Source: Apodospora peruviana
Lineage: Eukaryota; Ascomycota; Sordariomycetes; Sordariales; Lasiosphaeriaceae
Length of the DNA: 64,000 nucleotides
Direction: 5' to 3'
NCBI GenBank assembly: GCA_033439685.1
Contig: JAUEDM010000001.1
Span: 2,790,001-2,854,000 of the forward strand
The notes below the pieces were generated by a model. That model was given only the letters and a program-made list of their open reading frames with translations, was not told the DNA's origin and did not search any database. Positions 1 through 11,300 of the stretch are shown piece by piece (position 1 is the first letter of the stretch; the number at the start of each line of letters is the position of its first letter). The position numbers were made by a program, and so were the translations under genes.

Positions 1-1168
1 AGTCTAGCAGGTAGGCGAGCCGACCAGCTCTCGTGAAGTCATGTATGTCAATCCAAGATTCGACACCACTATGGGAATAGTTGATAATTTCCCCACCACT
101 GTAACCGACGAGCTCTTGCGTCACAGATGAAGTCATGCCGGACGTGACCTCGTGGAGATGTTTGAGCAGACTGAGGCGGCTCTTTCCACGGCCGTTGTCA
201 AGAGTGCCGCTCGAGAGAGTGCCTATAAGTGTAGACTTGCCCGATGTAGTTGGTCCCGTAAGCGTGACTCGCAGCTGGTCGGTCGTAAGAGGGCCTTGTT
301 TTGCATCTGGCAGAGCCTCCGTCAACCGGGATAACGGATGGGGCTTCACTGCGTTCTGTTCAGTATCCCGCGGTCGCAGGTCAGGGGTGATCAAAGCCTC
401 AGCTACCCAGAGTTTAGCATGACGCCGGAGGCTCTCCGGGGCGGCTCCAGGTGATTGCCCTGAGCTAGTTAGCTCGATCCACTCGCAGTCGCCAACAGTT
501 ACCATGCGCAGGACCTTCATGTTGCATCCCAGGCTGGCAGCCATGATGCGAAGTGTGTTTAGACTTTCCTCCAGCTCATCCTTAGTTAGGCCGGCAAGTG
601 TGCCGTCATCCGCCACGCCGATCTCATACAGAGCCCCCCGAGATGCTTCCAGTCCGGGCAGTAACTTGCCGAGCTTGACCGGGCCGTTCGAAGCCAGGCT
701 CTCGTCAGGCAGCCGTGGAATGACGAGATCAGGAGCGGCAGAGCTAGCGTGATAAGGACATGATTGTTGCAGCCTCCAGAGCAGCTGAGTAGTGAGGTGT
801 TCAAGACGATCTTGTCGCGCCGTCTGAGTGGAGGAATGAGAAGACCCAACCCCTATCGAACCAGCCTTCGTTGACTTGGGGTCAAGCGGGGGACGAGATT
901 GCGTCGAGCCAGATATTCGGGAGGCGGTGCTCGCACGTTCATACTTCCTCCTTGGTCGCAGGAGCAGGTGTAGTTTATACTCTGTTGGGCCATCTTGAGG
1001 TTCTGCCTCCAACTTGGTCACGCCGTAGTCGGACAGCAGACCTGGGGCGATGGACCGGCGTAGCGTTGCGGACAGTCCCGTGGCAGCCGTTTGATTGCCG
1101 GCATCAGCCGGCCTCAACCATGGGGAGGCAACCCGGGGCGGGTCGGGATCAAACGTGAAAACCGACAT
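1..1168 (-). CDS. GTPBP1/GTPBP2-like translational GTPase, 5' part, cut by window edge
   Basis: Reading leftwards from an ATG at 1168-1166, one frame stays open without an intron to base 1 (389 codons), so the 3' part lies outside the window. The protein starts MSVFTFDPDPPRV, carries the block YEIGVADDGTLAG near residues 175-190, and then an EF-Tu-type GTPase domain. The P-loop GPTTSGKST is followed by LDNGRGKSRLSLLKHLHEV and SGMTSSV (switch I). This order, with an LDNGRG segment after the P-loop, is that of the GTPBP1/GTPBP2 family, linked to ribosome rescue and mRNA surveillance. The DxxG and NKxD motifs would fall beyond the edge. The same frame runs about 40 nt upstream of the chosen ATG to an in-frame TAA at about 1230 with no other ATG. 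The family call comes from motifs I recognise, not from a database match. Confidence 0.82.
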   Translation of the reverse strand, partial: MSVFTFDPDPPRVASPWLRPADAGNQTAATGLSATLRRSIAPGLLSDYGVTKLEAEPQDGPTEYKLHLLLRPRRKYERASTASRISGSTQSRPPLDPKSTKAGSIGVGSSHSSTQTARQDRLEHLTTQLLWRLQQSCPYHASSAAPDLVIPRLPDESLASNGPVKLGKLLPGLEASRGALYEIGVADDGTLAGLTKDELEESLNTLRIMAASLGCNMKVLRMVTVGDCEWIELTSSGQSPGAAPESLRRHAKLWVAEALITPDLRPRDTEQNAVKPHPLSRLTEALPDAKQGPLTTDQLRVTLTGPTTSGKSTLIGTLSSGTLDNGRGKSRLSLLKHLHEVTSGMTSSVTQELVGYSGGEIINYSHSGVESWIDIHDFTRAGRLAYLLD

Positions 1169-2750
1169 CCGGATGAACTTGGTGCGCCGTTCACTTGGGA
1201 GTACGAATGCTATGTTCTGATCTACTGATTATAGACTTGTCGAACAACGCAACGACGAAGGGGGTTGAGATGGAGCTGTCAATGCGTGAGGGGACGATAG
1301 GTTCTTCGTTAGGATCGATATAGGGCAGATATTGCACAGCAGAGGGTCATCGTATGCCGGTATAAAAGGTGTATTTGAGGAATCATTTTGTGTGCTTTGA
1401 AGAGATGCCTTGCAAGCAACGACAAGGCAAGATTGAAAAGTCAAATTGTCTGATCGCGACAGCTGTTATCCTCCTCACACTCAGCTATCTCAATTGAGGC
1501 GAGACATCTTGGATAACTGTTGGCTGAGGTTTGTGCAGACGTGGGTAGGTTGACGGGTTAAGGTGACTGATCTTGATGGGAAGGCAAGAGCTTGCTTTGG
1601 ATGAGAGTTGTTGGCGAAGCCTGCTTGTGTGACGCATCTCATTTCACCTGAGCCAACACAACACTTCGGGTTGCTAAACTAATCATAACGTGTTATCGGT
1701 GTACTTGCAGAATCCACCTTTTGCGCCAATTTTAGCAGCAGACGGAAGTATATTCTAGCGAAGTTTGTGCATCCAAAGATTTGGTGGGAACCATAGCGAC
1801 CTGAGGCACACAAAGAAATAAAAAAGATCGACCGCATCGTCAACGCTTTCACGCTGCTCATCACAAAACATCAAACCAGGCGCAACAGTCTAGCAAGATG
1901 TCGATTTCAGAGATGTCGGAAGTGTCGGTTCAAGATGAGGAAAAGCAGCGGGCAATCATCATGGCGACGGCGAAGAAGAAAGAGGGCGGTTGCGTCCGCT
2001 TCCGGTGGGCGCGCAAGCTGGTAAGAACCCCTCTATCCCCATTATTACGGACACACCATTCCACGATAAATGGTAGCCATCGGGTACTTTGCAAGGGTTC
2101 ACAGTCGTGACTTTCCAGGTCTCCTGGTAGCTATCCTGGAAAACTCTCGTTCAAGCAGCAAATATTCCTTGTGAATGCAGTCTCAGGCCCTACAGACAAG
2201 GAATCTTACAGGGTTTTGTAGGTACCTACCTACCCGATGGCTACTATTTACACCCCGACACCACTCGTTCAGCCCGTCCTGCAAGCGGCCGGTGGCGGAG
2301 AAGTTAGCGTACGCACTCCTCCACCAAATGGGGAAGGCCACGCTCTCACGCTGGTGCTCAATGCGATTGCTTAAGTGGTCCAGGTCACTCAGGTGGGGGC
2401 TGAGCTGTCTGAACAGCGGTGGGAAGCATGGTCAGCACCTGATCCGGATTTGCTCCATCACAAAGCGCCTCGGAGCGGCAGACAAGGTTCCCACAGTTCC
2501 CTGCGAAGGCGGGTGCCGCACTTCTCCAGCTGGTCTGGAACACTCCTGACACCAAGCCAAGGGGCGGGAGGACCCTCCTTTCTCCTCTTTCCGACCAGGG
2601 CAGTCTGGCTTCCACCGTTCAGTTTCTTTCTGTACCTTTTTAACTTGAACCTTCAATTCTCTCTACTTTAAGCTGAATCCTCAACCTTTCTCTTTCGCCG
2701 TCCCATTTATGTTTGACTAGTCGTACTAAGATACCGCACAGTTCTCCAAT
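1169..2750. other. Intergenic region between the GTPBP1-like gene and SEC9
   Basis: Shared upstream region of two divergent genes. Apart from a weak small ORF at 1898-2130 I see no coding signal. The 200 bases before SEC9 are rich in C and T, as is common at fungal transcription starts. A GGTACCTACCTACC motif lies near 2220. Confidence 0.5.
1898..2130 (+). CDS. Possible small hypothetical protein (44 aa, one intron)
   Basis: An ATG at 1898 opens a 41-codon frame rich in Glu, Lys and Arg. It runs into a GTAAGA donor at 2021. With an acceptor CTTTCCAG ending at 2118 it would continue as V-S-W-stop, giving 44 residues. Unspliced, the frame stops at 2110 with 70 residues. I recognise no family. 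The splice signals are reasonable, but the length and lack of known motifs make this tentative; it could equally be a leader ORF in an unannotated transcript. Confidence 0.22.
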
Positions 2751-4183
2751 ATGAGGAAAATCTTTGGCAAGAAGCCCAAGGAAGAGGACGCATCCTCAGT
2801 CGCCTCCTTTGGACGAGACAGACCCACTCCTCAGAACAACAATCCATACGCCCAACAGCCTGCTGCCGACCCTTATACGAATTCACAATCCTCGTTCCGC
2901 CCACCTCAGCAAGGCTTCGCGTCGGGATCCCGACAAGGACTGCCAAGCGGAATTCGTCCCGGTCTTCCCAGTGGTCCCCGATCTGGCGGTCCGGCTCGCC
3001 AGCAGCCTCCGCCTCCCGAATATGGCGATGAACTTCCGCCGTACCAAGGGGGCTCAAATGTCAAACCCGGATACAGGGACGAGAAAGCCGGTACGCCAGG
3101 CGGCTGGGGGGGCGATAACGCCAACGCAGCTTCTTACAATGCCCGATACAGCGGCTCGTCGACGATCTCGGCTCCCAGAATCCCTTCTCAGCGTCCTGGG
3201 GGATATGGTAATCTGGGCTCGGTTGACTCGGATTCCCCGAGTAAGGCACCGCCTGGCTACAGTCCACATATTCCGCAAACAGGTGGCCAACGTCTGCCAC
3301 CAGGCCAGTCAAGTGACGATTTTGACGGCTATGGAGCGCGTGAGCACATGACGGCAGAAGAACAAGAGAACTGGGATGTTCAAGATCAGAAAAATCAAAT
3401 TCTACACACTCAGGGCGAGAGCAAACAATCGCTTGTGCGATCAAATGCGGCGATGAACCAAGCTATCGAAACGGCAACGGGTTCTGTTTCTATGCTTAGG
3501 GAGCAAAGAGGCAAGCTCAACAACATCGAGCTTAAAGTGGACCAAGCACGTAAGTACCTGGAACTATTTCAGACCTAGGGGATTCACTCTGCAAGAGTCA
3601 TTTTGCAAATTGGGAGGATTAACAGTGCGCCGCAGAATCACTCGGTCGTCAAGGTGGTGAGGGAACGAACAAGCTGAAGCGCCTCAATGACACGCCATTC
3701 TTCTTGCCCTCCGGTGTAAACGGAAATGGGAAGAAAGGTCGTGAAGCAGATCATGCGAGACTTGCGCACGAGCTGCTCGAGAAAGAGACGCGAGAAGAAA
3801 CGCGACGCAATGCATTTCAAAACGAGCAGCGATTACTGAATGCGAATCGAGACGCACAGAAGCCAAAAGCCCTTGGGCTTGGAAATTCTAACCGTAGCAA
3901 ATATGTATTCGAAGACGACGATGGCCAGATGAATGAAAACGAAGACCAAATCGATGAATTGACATCGCAATTAGCAGCAGGAGTCGGGACGCTCCACTCT
4001 CTTGCGTTGGATATCCAAGACGAACTTGACGTTGATCCTGACCAGTTGAAACGCTTAGCTGAGAAGGTAAGTCATGTCGCAGAAACCGTGTTCTATGTGC
4101 TTGAAGTTGCTAATCATCTACAGACCGATCGGGTGGATGAGACGGTTCGGAGAAACAGGTTGAAGCTGGACAAGATTAGGTGA
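2751..4183 (+). CDS. sec9: SEC9, SNAP-25-type t-SNARE (plasma membrane fusion)
   Basis: Exons 2751-3549, 3636-4066 and 4124-4183 join in frame (429 aa). After a long Pro/Gln/Gly-rich N-terminus come two SNARE helices. The Qb helix follows MTAEEQENWDVQDQ at the end of exon 1; the Qc helix begins NENEDQIDELTSQL and ends LKLDKIR at the stop. This is the Sec9/SNAP-25 layout. Sec9 pairs with Sso syntaxins and Snc synaptobrevins to fuse secretory vesicles with the plasma membrane, and is essential in yeast and Neurospora. Intron 1 uses the acceptor GTGCGCCGCAG; the earlier AACAG gives a non-SNARE frame. Intron 2 is 57 bp, in frame and stop-free, so retention would add 19 residues inside the Qc helix. 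In Neurospora and Podospora this protein is the target watched by a patatin-type NLR, and such an NLR lies about 4 kb downstream here. Confidence 0.92.
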
Positions 4184-4789
4184 AAGAACGGTTTCAATCA
4201 CATCTCCTGCAGGTAGAGGGACCATTGGTATCAGATGCTAGACACTGGTACTTGAGTGGTTTGGCTCTGCTTTGGTGTTAAGCTTGTTGCCAAAACCGGC
4301 ATGTTCGTATCACTCTATGTCGTCAATAGGACGGATTTCCTAAATGGTAGTATACGGGGTTACAACATCACTACGCGCTCATATTCCGGCTTTGATCTTG
4401 CATTCACGTCCTTCTTTTTAGTCGAACTTGCTCTACTTGGGTCGCTGAGGACAATTTGTCATAATGAAAAATAACTAGGTACCTATACCTTAGTTGGTCC
4501 TGTATTCTTTCGTAGGAAACGGCCTGATTCCCTGATTTGCTCTTTGAAGCCGACGGACCTGTTAAGGCTATAACTGAGGTTGTGAGAGTGTCTAACGAAT
4601 TTGGTGTTCGTACCTAGCCGACCCGGCGACACTTTTGCTCTGTCCCACTTTAATTAGGGCGACTGTCCACTCACGAATGTATATCCGTACCGTGGGGCAA
4701 ATTCTTTTTACCATGCAGAGTGTAATTCATTATCCGTGTCTTTGCAGATGAACTGTTTTCTGTCAATTTCCGCAGGCAAAACTCACATC
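4184..4789. other. Spacer between SEC9 and the DHR2-like helicase
   Basis: Holds the SEC9 3' UTR and the helicase promoter/leader. A TTTGCAG just before 4748 and a CGCAG at 4771-4775 could be acceptors of a leader intron. A GGTACCTATACC motif lies near 4480. No further gene seen. Confidence 0.5.
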
Positions 4790-7165
4790 ATGGATCCCAA
4801 GAACAAAATGATAAAGAAGAGAAAGCTGGAGACCGGCATTAAGGTGATCAAGATTGGAAACAAGACCATTTCACTGGAAGGCTACCTCACAAAAAAAACC
4901 AAAACGGAGTCAAATGAACCACTACCAAACCCAGTTGGAGCGTCTGCGCAAGACTCGCAAACCGGCCAAACGACGCTGTCGGTAAACCTGAATCCCAAGG
5001 AACAACAAAATGTTGCAGAGAACTCCAAAACTAGGGCATTCCCAGGTGATCCTGCATATCTCAAGACTCGCCAGGGTCTCCCGTTATGGACACGCCAAGA
5101 TGAGATTCGCGGCATCCTCCAGCAGGACGATGTGTTGGTGCTTGTGGGCGAAACGGGTTCAGGCAAGAGTACCCAAGTCCCGCAGTTTCTGTACCAGGAA
5201 CAATGGTGTCAGAGGAAGAAAGTGAGGATTGAAAAGGATGGCTGGACCGAGGAAGTCAACGTTGGAGGCATGATTGCAATCACACAGCCACGGCGAGTTG
5301 CGGCGACAACCCTCGCCCATCGTGTCTCGCGTGAAGCGGGAACCCCTCTCAACGGCGAAAGGGGAGTCAGCAGCAATAGAAAAAATGCCACTTCGAGGGG
5401 TTTAGTTGGCTACTCCGTCCGTTTCGATCATCGAGTGCCACCAGGCACCAAGATCAAATATATGACGGAGGGCATGCTTCTCCAGGAACTCCTTCGCGAC
5501 CCTCACCTTCGCCAGTACAGCGCCATCATTGTCGATGAGATTCACGAGAGGAGTGTGGATGTGGACTTGCTATCCGGCTTTCTCAAGCAGATTGTCACAA
5601 GAGACAAAGCTGGCCGCGCGGGAATCCCGCTCAAAGTTGTTATCATGAGCGCTACAGCTAATGTCGAGAGCATCAAGCAATTTTTCTCCGGTGCAACGCC
5701 GGACGAGCCTTTTGACTCATCCACTGTCAAAGAAGACCCTACTTCATCTCCAGTTCGGCTTCTGCAAATTGAGGGACGTCAATTCCCCGTTGACGTTGTT
5801 CATACCCTAAAACCTGTCCCGGACATCCAAGAGACCTTGCTCAAGACTATCTTCAAGATACACACCGAGGAGCCGCTCCAAGACAAACATGGAAGAGCCG
5901 ATATTCTGGCCTTTCTAACGGGACAAGAGGAGATTGAGGCTGCCCAGAGGCTGATCGAAGAGTACGCAGCCACGCTTGCGGCCAATGTACCCAAGATCAA
6001 GGTTTTTCCACTTTTCGGGCAACTGTCCATGGAGGCACAACACGAAGCGTTCCAGCCCATCAAAGGAGGGTTCACGAGAAAAATTGTGCTTGCAACCAAT
6101 ATTGCTGAAACTTCAGTCACTGTCCCGGGAGTGAGATACGTTGTCGACTGTGGAAAGGCAAAGGTGAAGCAGTTCAGGCCACGCCTAGGCATGGAATCCC
6201 TTCTCGCCAAACCCATCTCAAAGTCTTCCGCAATCCAGCGAGCTGGACGAGCTGGACGAGAGGGGCCTGGCAAGTGCTTCAGACTCTACACCGAAGAGAC
6301 TTACGGGACTTTGGAAAAGACGGATCTCCCCGAAATTCTGCGAACCGACGTGTTGGGTGCCGTCTTAACCATGAAAGCGAGGGGGATCGACGATGTGATG
6401 TCGTTTCCACTCATGGACCCGCCAGATGTGGAATCGGTTGAGAAGGCATTGTTGCATCTACATCTCCTCGGCGCCATCGACGACGAGGGCGGGATTACGG
6501 AGACGGGTCGAAAGATGGTGCGCTTCCCGGTCACGGCGCCATACGCTCGAGTTCTTCTCGCAGCCGCAGATCCCAAGTTCGAATGCCTTGCTGAAGCGAT
6601 CGACATCATCTCCATCATTACTGCTGGCGAAGATATCTTCCTTCAAATACAGACTGAGGAGACAAAGGAGGAAGTTGAAATCTATCGGAAGGAGCTTTAT
6701 CGGCGCGAGGGTGATCTTTTAACATACCTCAACACCATGCAGCTTTACGTTTCCGAAAACGCTGACCGTGTGCAGTGGTGCAAGACACGGAAGATCAACA
6801 CTAGGAATATGAAACAAGCGCTGAACATCAGAAAACAACTCCGGGGCCTTTGCGTGAAGCAAGGGTTGATGGAGCAGCCGCCCCCTGACCCGCAGCCGTT
6901 CTCTCCCATTTCACCTGAGCGAGCAGCCACCATCCTGCAATGTTTCCTGAAGGGGTTTGCACTGAAGACAGCCATGCTTGCACCAGATAGCAGTTACGTG
7001 ACGACTCACGGAAAGCATGTCGTTGCAATACACCCCGCAAGTGTTCTCCACGGCCAAAAGAAGGAGGCTATCATGTTCTTGGAGCATGTCTATACGCAAA
7101 AGAATTACGCAAAGAAGGTCAGCGCCATACAAGCGGCCTGGATCACCGACGCGCTTGAGAATTAG
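4790..7165 (+). CDS. DEAH-box RNA helicase, Dhr2/DHX33-like
   Basis: Intronless, 791 aa. All DEAH-helicase motifs are present in order: I GETGSGKST (residues 120-128), Ia TQPRRVAA, II DEIH, III MSATAN, IV FLTGQEEIE, V ATNIAETSVTVPGV and VI QRAGRAGREGPGKC, followed by winged-helix, ratchet and OB-fold regions. The short N-terminus with KKRKLETG, followed directly by the helicase core, fits yeast Dhr2 (18S rRNA maturation, nucleolus) and animal DHX33 better than the splicing DEAH proteins Prp2/16/22/43, which are longer at the N-terminus. I chose the ATG at 4790 (MDPKNKM). An upstream in-frame ATG at 4748 lies directly after a likely TTTGCAG acceptor and adds little. The exact orthology (Dhr2 or a relative) is an inference. 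Confidence 0.85.
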   Translation: MDPKNKMIKKRKLETGIKVIKIGNKTISLEGYLTKKTKTESNEPLPNPVGASAQDSQTGQTTLSVNLNPKEQQNVAENSKTRAFPGDPAYLKTRQGLPLWTRQDEIRGILQQDDVLVLVGETGSGKSTQVPQFLYQEQWCQRKKVRIEKDGWTEEVNVGGMIAITQPRRVAATTLAHRVSREAGTPLNGERGVSSNRKNATSRGLVGYSVRFDHRVPPGTKIKYMTEGMLLQELLRDPHLRQYSAIIVDEIHERSVDVDLLSGFLKQIVTRDKAGRAGIPLKVVIMSATANVESIKQFFSGATPDEPFDSSTVKEDPTSSPVRLLQIEGRQFPVDVVHTLKPVPDIQETLLKTIFKIHTEEPLQDKHGRADILAFLTGQEEIEAAQRLIEEYAATLAANVPKIKVFPLFGQLSMEAQHEAFQPIKGGFTRKIVLATNIAETSVTVPGVRYVVDCGKAKVKQFRPRLGMESLLAKPISKSSAIQRAGRAGREGPGKCFRLYTEETYGTLEKTDLPEILRTDVLGAVLTMKARGIDDVMSFPLMDPPDVESVEKALLHLHLLGAIDDEGGITETGRKMVRFPVTAPYARVLLAAADPKFECLAEAIDIISIITAGEDIFLQIQTEETKEEVEIYRKELYRREGDLLTYLNTMQLYVSENADRVQWCKTRKINTRNMKQALNIRKQLRGLCVKQGLMEQPPPDPQPFSPISPERAATILQCFLKGFALKTAMLAPDSSYVTTHGKHVVAIHPASVLHGQKKEAIMFLEHVYTQKNYAKKVSAIQAAWITDALEN

Positions 7166-7562
7166 AGTTTCCTAGTAATAAGAATACTGATATCCATACC
7201 ACTAAACCTTCCCGATTGAGTGAATATGAATGTAAACAAATAGCAGGCAAATATATCGGGACTTGTGAGTGGGTGTTGATTAAAAGTCTGCCAGTGCCAA
7301 GTGTGCATTGTTACGCACTGTGTGGGTTCACAGCAGCACATTTGTGCCAAGCGGAACCTCGATGGTCCAGATCCAAAAATTCGAATGACATCTTGGACAA
7401 ACAAATGAGATGTCGAGTGTAAGAAAACAATCACAGCCCAGCATCCGTAACGAGACGCGACGCTGACATATTAAACTTCTGGTTGAAGATGCAGTAGTTT
7501 TTCATCTCTCTATGAGAGTCAAGGCCACCTTCAAAATACGGATATAAATAAAATAATTAAAA
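7166..7562. other. Spacer between the helicase and SDHAF3
   Basis: About 400 bp with no gene seen; A/T-rich just before the ATG at 7563. Confidence 0.5.
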
Positions 7563-8144
7563 ATGAGGACAGCATCAAAACTCCTGATGGCCTCGGCCAT
7601 GGCATCAAAAGGCCCGACCCCAGGGCCGATGGCTCTCCTTCCGCCGATCCCGCTCTACCGACGTCTGCTCCGAGCCCACCGGAAGCACTTGCCCTCGGAG
7701 ATGCGCTTGTTGGGTGACGAGTACGTCAAATCCGAGTTCAGAGCGCACCGCAATGTCGACAATCCAGCCCACTTGGTAAGTCCATGATACCATCCTTCTG
7801 CATCCGTACTATGCTCCCTGTTCTGTGCATTGGTAGCCAATCTGACAAATGTACAGATAGGATTTCTCACGGAGTGGCAATTATACGCGCAAAAAATCGA
7901 GGGCGATTCCTGGGTCGGCGAGAAACTGGATCAAGCCAAGATCGAGAAAATGAGTGGTGAGCTTTCGACTGCACTTACCTGCATTACTTACCCTTCTCCC
8001 CTTCATTGTCATTTCTGATTGTTGATGTAGATAATCAAGTGAAGGATATCGCTAACACTTTCGGTAGATGAGCAGCTTGGCCAACTGTACGAGCTCATGA
8101 AAGCCATCCAGAAACGAGACGCCGACGGAGAGACCGGTTCTTGA
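7563..8144 (+). CDS. acn9: SDHAF3/ACN9, succinate dehydrogenase assembly factor (LYR protein)
   Basis: Exons 7563-7775, 7857-7956 and 8068-8144 give 129 aa. A short basic N-terminus (likely mitochondrial presequence) precedes the LYR motif PLYRRLLRAHRKHLP and the family block YVKSEFRAHRNVDNPAHL-IGFLTEWQLYA, then DEQLGQLYELMKAIQ. This is the Acn9/Sdh7/SDHAF3 family, which acts in the mitochondrial matrix and protects the Fe-S clusters of Sdh2 during maturation of complex II. Its client SDH2 lies 17 kb downstream. The third intron end is ambiguous: an AG at 8029-8030 would give a 13-codon tail ending at a stop, while the AG at 8066-8067 restores the conserved C-terminus, so I chose the latter. 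The 3' end faces the NLR gene only 200 bp away. Confidence 0.9.
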
Positions 8145-8343
8145 CGAGGGTGAAAGTGAAATATGTATTATTGCCGTCGCAGAGTATGTTACCTATCCAA
8201 TGAAATATCTATCCAAAATACAACCATCTCCATACATTTCCAGTCCCTATGGAACTTGCCTACTTAAATATCTCATTTAGAATGCCAACCAGAACTCATA
8301 TCTCATGCTTACCTACCATACCCCATGCCCCCGAGATCTGTCA

Positions 8344-11300
8344 TCATTGTCCGGAAACACGCTGCTCATATATTGACATCGTCTCTCGTAGTTTCCTCAC
8401 CAATGCTTCCACGTCACCCCTCTCCTTCTCCTCGACTCCTGTCGGTGCCGGCCATTCTCGTTGCTTGCCCTTTTTGTCCTTCCAATTTCCGCCTGACGGC
8501 TCTCCTTCATCCCTCTCGTCGCTTATCCGTACAACTTCCCGCTCTTTTCCTTTCTCGTCAACCCGCAATATTCCCAAAGGCTTTCCACTGCCCTCCTCTT
8601 CGATATTTCCAAGAAACTCTCGCTGCTTGCCATTCTCGTCATTCGGGCTCATTTGTCTCGTGTGTGGCTCATCCACCCCTTCCTTGTCCGTGTTGGTTTC
8701 TTCGCCTTGCTCCTCTACCTCGCCTTTGCCCACAAGTCTTAGAATCTTTGCCCAATAGCTGGCTTCCTCTCCGTCATCGTACATGTGGTTCATCATGGTG
8801 TCCAACGGGTCCTCCAGAGACACTGCTAACTGAGCACGCAGATCGCGATGGCCGCTCCTGCCACATGGCAATTTATCACATCTATTTGTGACGTGTCTCT
8901 TTTCTTCTCTCCTTCTAATTTCTCTGGCCATCGTTTCAGATATTGTCACTCCTTCAATGGCCTTCTTTTCCAGGACTTCCTGTACGCGCCCGTCTACCAT
9001 CGCTTTGATGCGGTTGAAGCCGTTGAGGTTACAGCGCGCCACAAGCGTAAACATGCTTTCGCGACCACAACTGGCAGTCAATCGCTGAACAACAGCCTCC
9101 TGCAGAGGTGCTGCGAGGTGAAAGAGACCGTCCATGATATAGGCTCTCGCCAGAGTCTCTAATAGCCTCGCAATGCAATGATGGGAAGGCTCCAGTTGCT
9201 TCAAGGCACGACGGATACCCTCAGTTGCGACAATTTCGCAACAGGTTCCGCGGGATTGCTTAAAAAATCCCGATCCAATCATTTCGAGATTCATGATTGC
9301 CTGCACCGAGTATGGTCCATATATGTCAACATTCTCGTCATGGTGCTGCCAGAGCTTCGCCTCCCTCTCCATGCTGTTGCTTGGAGAATGGTGGCCATCC
9401 ATGCTATAGGTTGGAACAGATTGGCCAACTTTGGCGACAGGAGGTTTCTGTCCGCCGTGATCCATCCTGTCTGGCTCTGAGGTGCTCGCATGGTCGTTAC
9501 GACCGCCATCAGTATGCGATTCCATGCCGTCGGCTGGAATAGGGTGGCCGACTTTGGGAACACGACCTTCAGATCCGCCGTGATCCATCCGGCCTGCCTC
9601 AGGAGTGCCTACACTTTTGTCCGCCAGGCTGAGGGCGTCATCCATCATTAAAGATATTTCCTTCGCCAATTGCATCCCCCATCGTAACAGTTCGGGGTCT
9701 CGCTTCTTCCCACACAGGTGAGCACACAGGTAGCCCGCTGGCTCCCAAAAGCCCCAGGCCATGACCGGGTTACCAAACAGAAGACAGTGCGCAGCCAGCT
9801 GGAAACTGGTACCGATGAACATGGGATGTGTCGGCCCAAGGATCGATAGCTGTTCTTCCCATACCTCCTTGCGCAAGTAGAATGCAGGCCTCCACCTTGC
9901 TTGACTCTCATAGACATGTGCAAGTCGTCTCATTGGAAACCAGCGATACGTGGCGTCGCCGGTCAGCTCGATCGTGTACTCGGATATGACCTGCTCCCAT
10001 TCTTTTTCCGCTCTGGGGAGAGAAATGGCTTCCAACATTAACGCAAGATTTGCGCGGTGTTCAACTTCTTGTTCAGGATGACCTTGAGGCGCTTGCACCA
10101 GTTTCTGGCAGGCAATTACATGAGGGTAAGCCCTACGCCGATAGCGGGACACCTCTCGTGCGACAGTAATGTCTTTCAAGGAGTTGAACAATAGTGTCCT
10201 GGCATTTTGCGAGAAAGACGCCCTGTCATCCTCACTCATCCTATCCCTAGCCCACGAATGGACTAAGACATGCATGGATAGGGAACCTGTGCGGTCTCGG
10301 CGGACAAGAGACAGCGATTCCAGGAGAATGGCCGCCTTTCGAAATGGCGTGGGCTCCCAGTCGCCGGCCTCGTTCACCTTCAAAACATCTTCGAGACAGT
10401 ATTTTCGAGAGCCCAGCGGATATATAATAGCGCGGTCGACAGACCATCGGAATTCAGCCGCCTTCTCTACGATGGCTTCCATGATGTTTTCGTTGTGATA
10501 GAAACAAATGAAGTTGAGGATCTTCATCGCCATCTCAGCCGTCTCAGCCTCGGCAAACCCTCTCTTGCGCTTCGCAAGACGTCGCAGTTCTTCATATGAC
10601 ACATCAAACGTAGTGTAGACAGCCTGATCCCGTTGGCTTGCACGACTGTAGTGTGAAATCTTCATCAATGTCGCCTTCTGCTTGGGATATACTTCGAGGT
10701 AATCCGCAAGGGTGTAGTGATATGTATATATGTAGGCCCCTGCTTGCTCTATGGCAAGAGGTAGGCAGCCAAGCTCCTTCACGATCTGAAGAGCCAAAGT
10801 ATGAAGCGCTTCTGACCCTTCTGGGGGTTCGTGTGTCACCTTTAGAAGGAGGTCAATGGCGTCTTTCTCTTCCAGCACATCGACTTCAGCCACTGCGTCC
10901 TGTGGCAAACCCAATTTCAAGACGTTATACCTGCTTGTGTATATGACGTTCCCTCGGTCGCTGTTCGGGAGAAACCTGGATAGATCCTGATCTCCGCAAT
11001 TGTCCAGAATGAGTAACCACTCCATCCTGATTGTAGTCATCCAATTCAAGACTTGTGGCACCGCATTGGCTTCACTGAGACCCAGCTCAGCCGCAACCCT
11101 TCCGTAACTTTCTTCGACCGTGGCAATATCCGTCGCATCGACGAAGAACAATCGTTGAAACCTGTATAATAATCAGCACGGGAAGTCTTGCGGAGGAATG
11201 CGACCCATCGCGGACTACCTACCTGTCTTCTTTTTCCATCATCTGCCTGAATTTCAGGGCGATCTGGGTTTTCCCAACTCCCGGCAAGCCGTAAAGTAGA

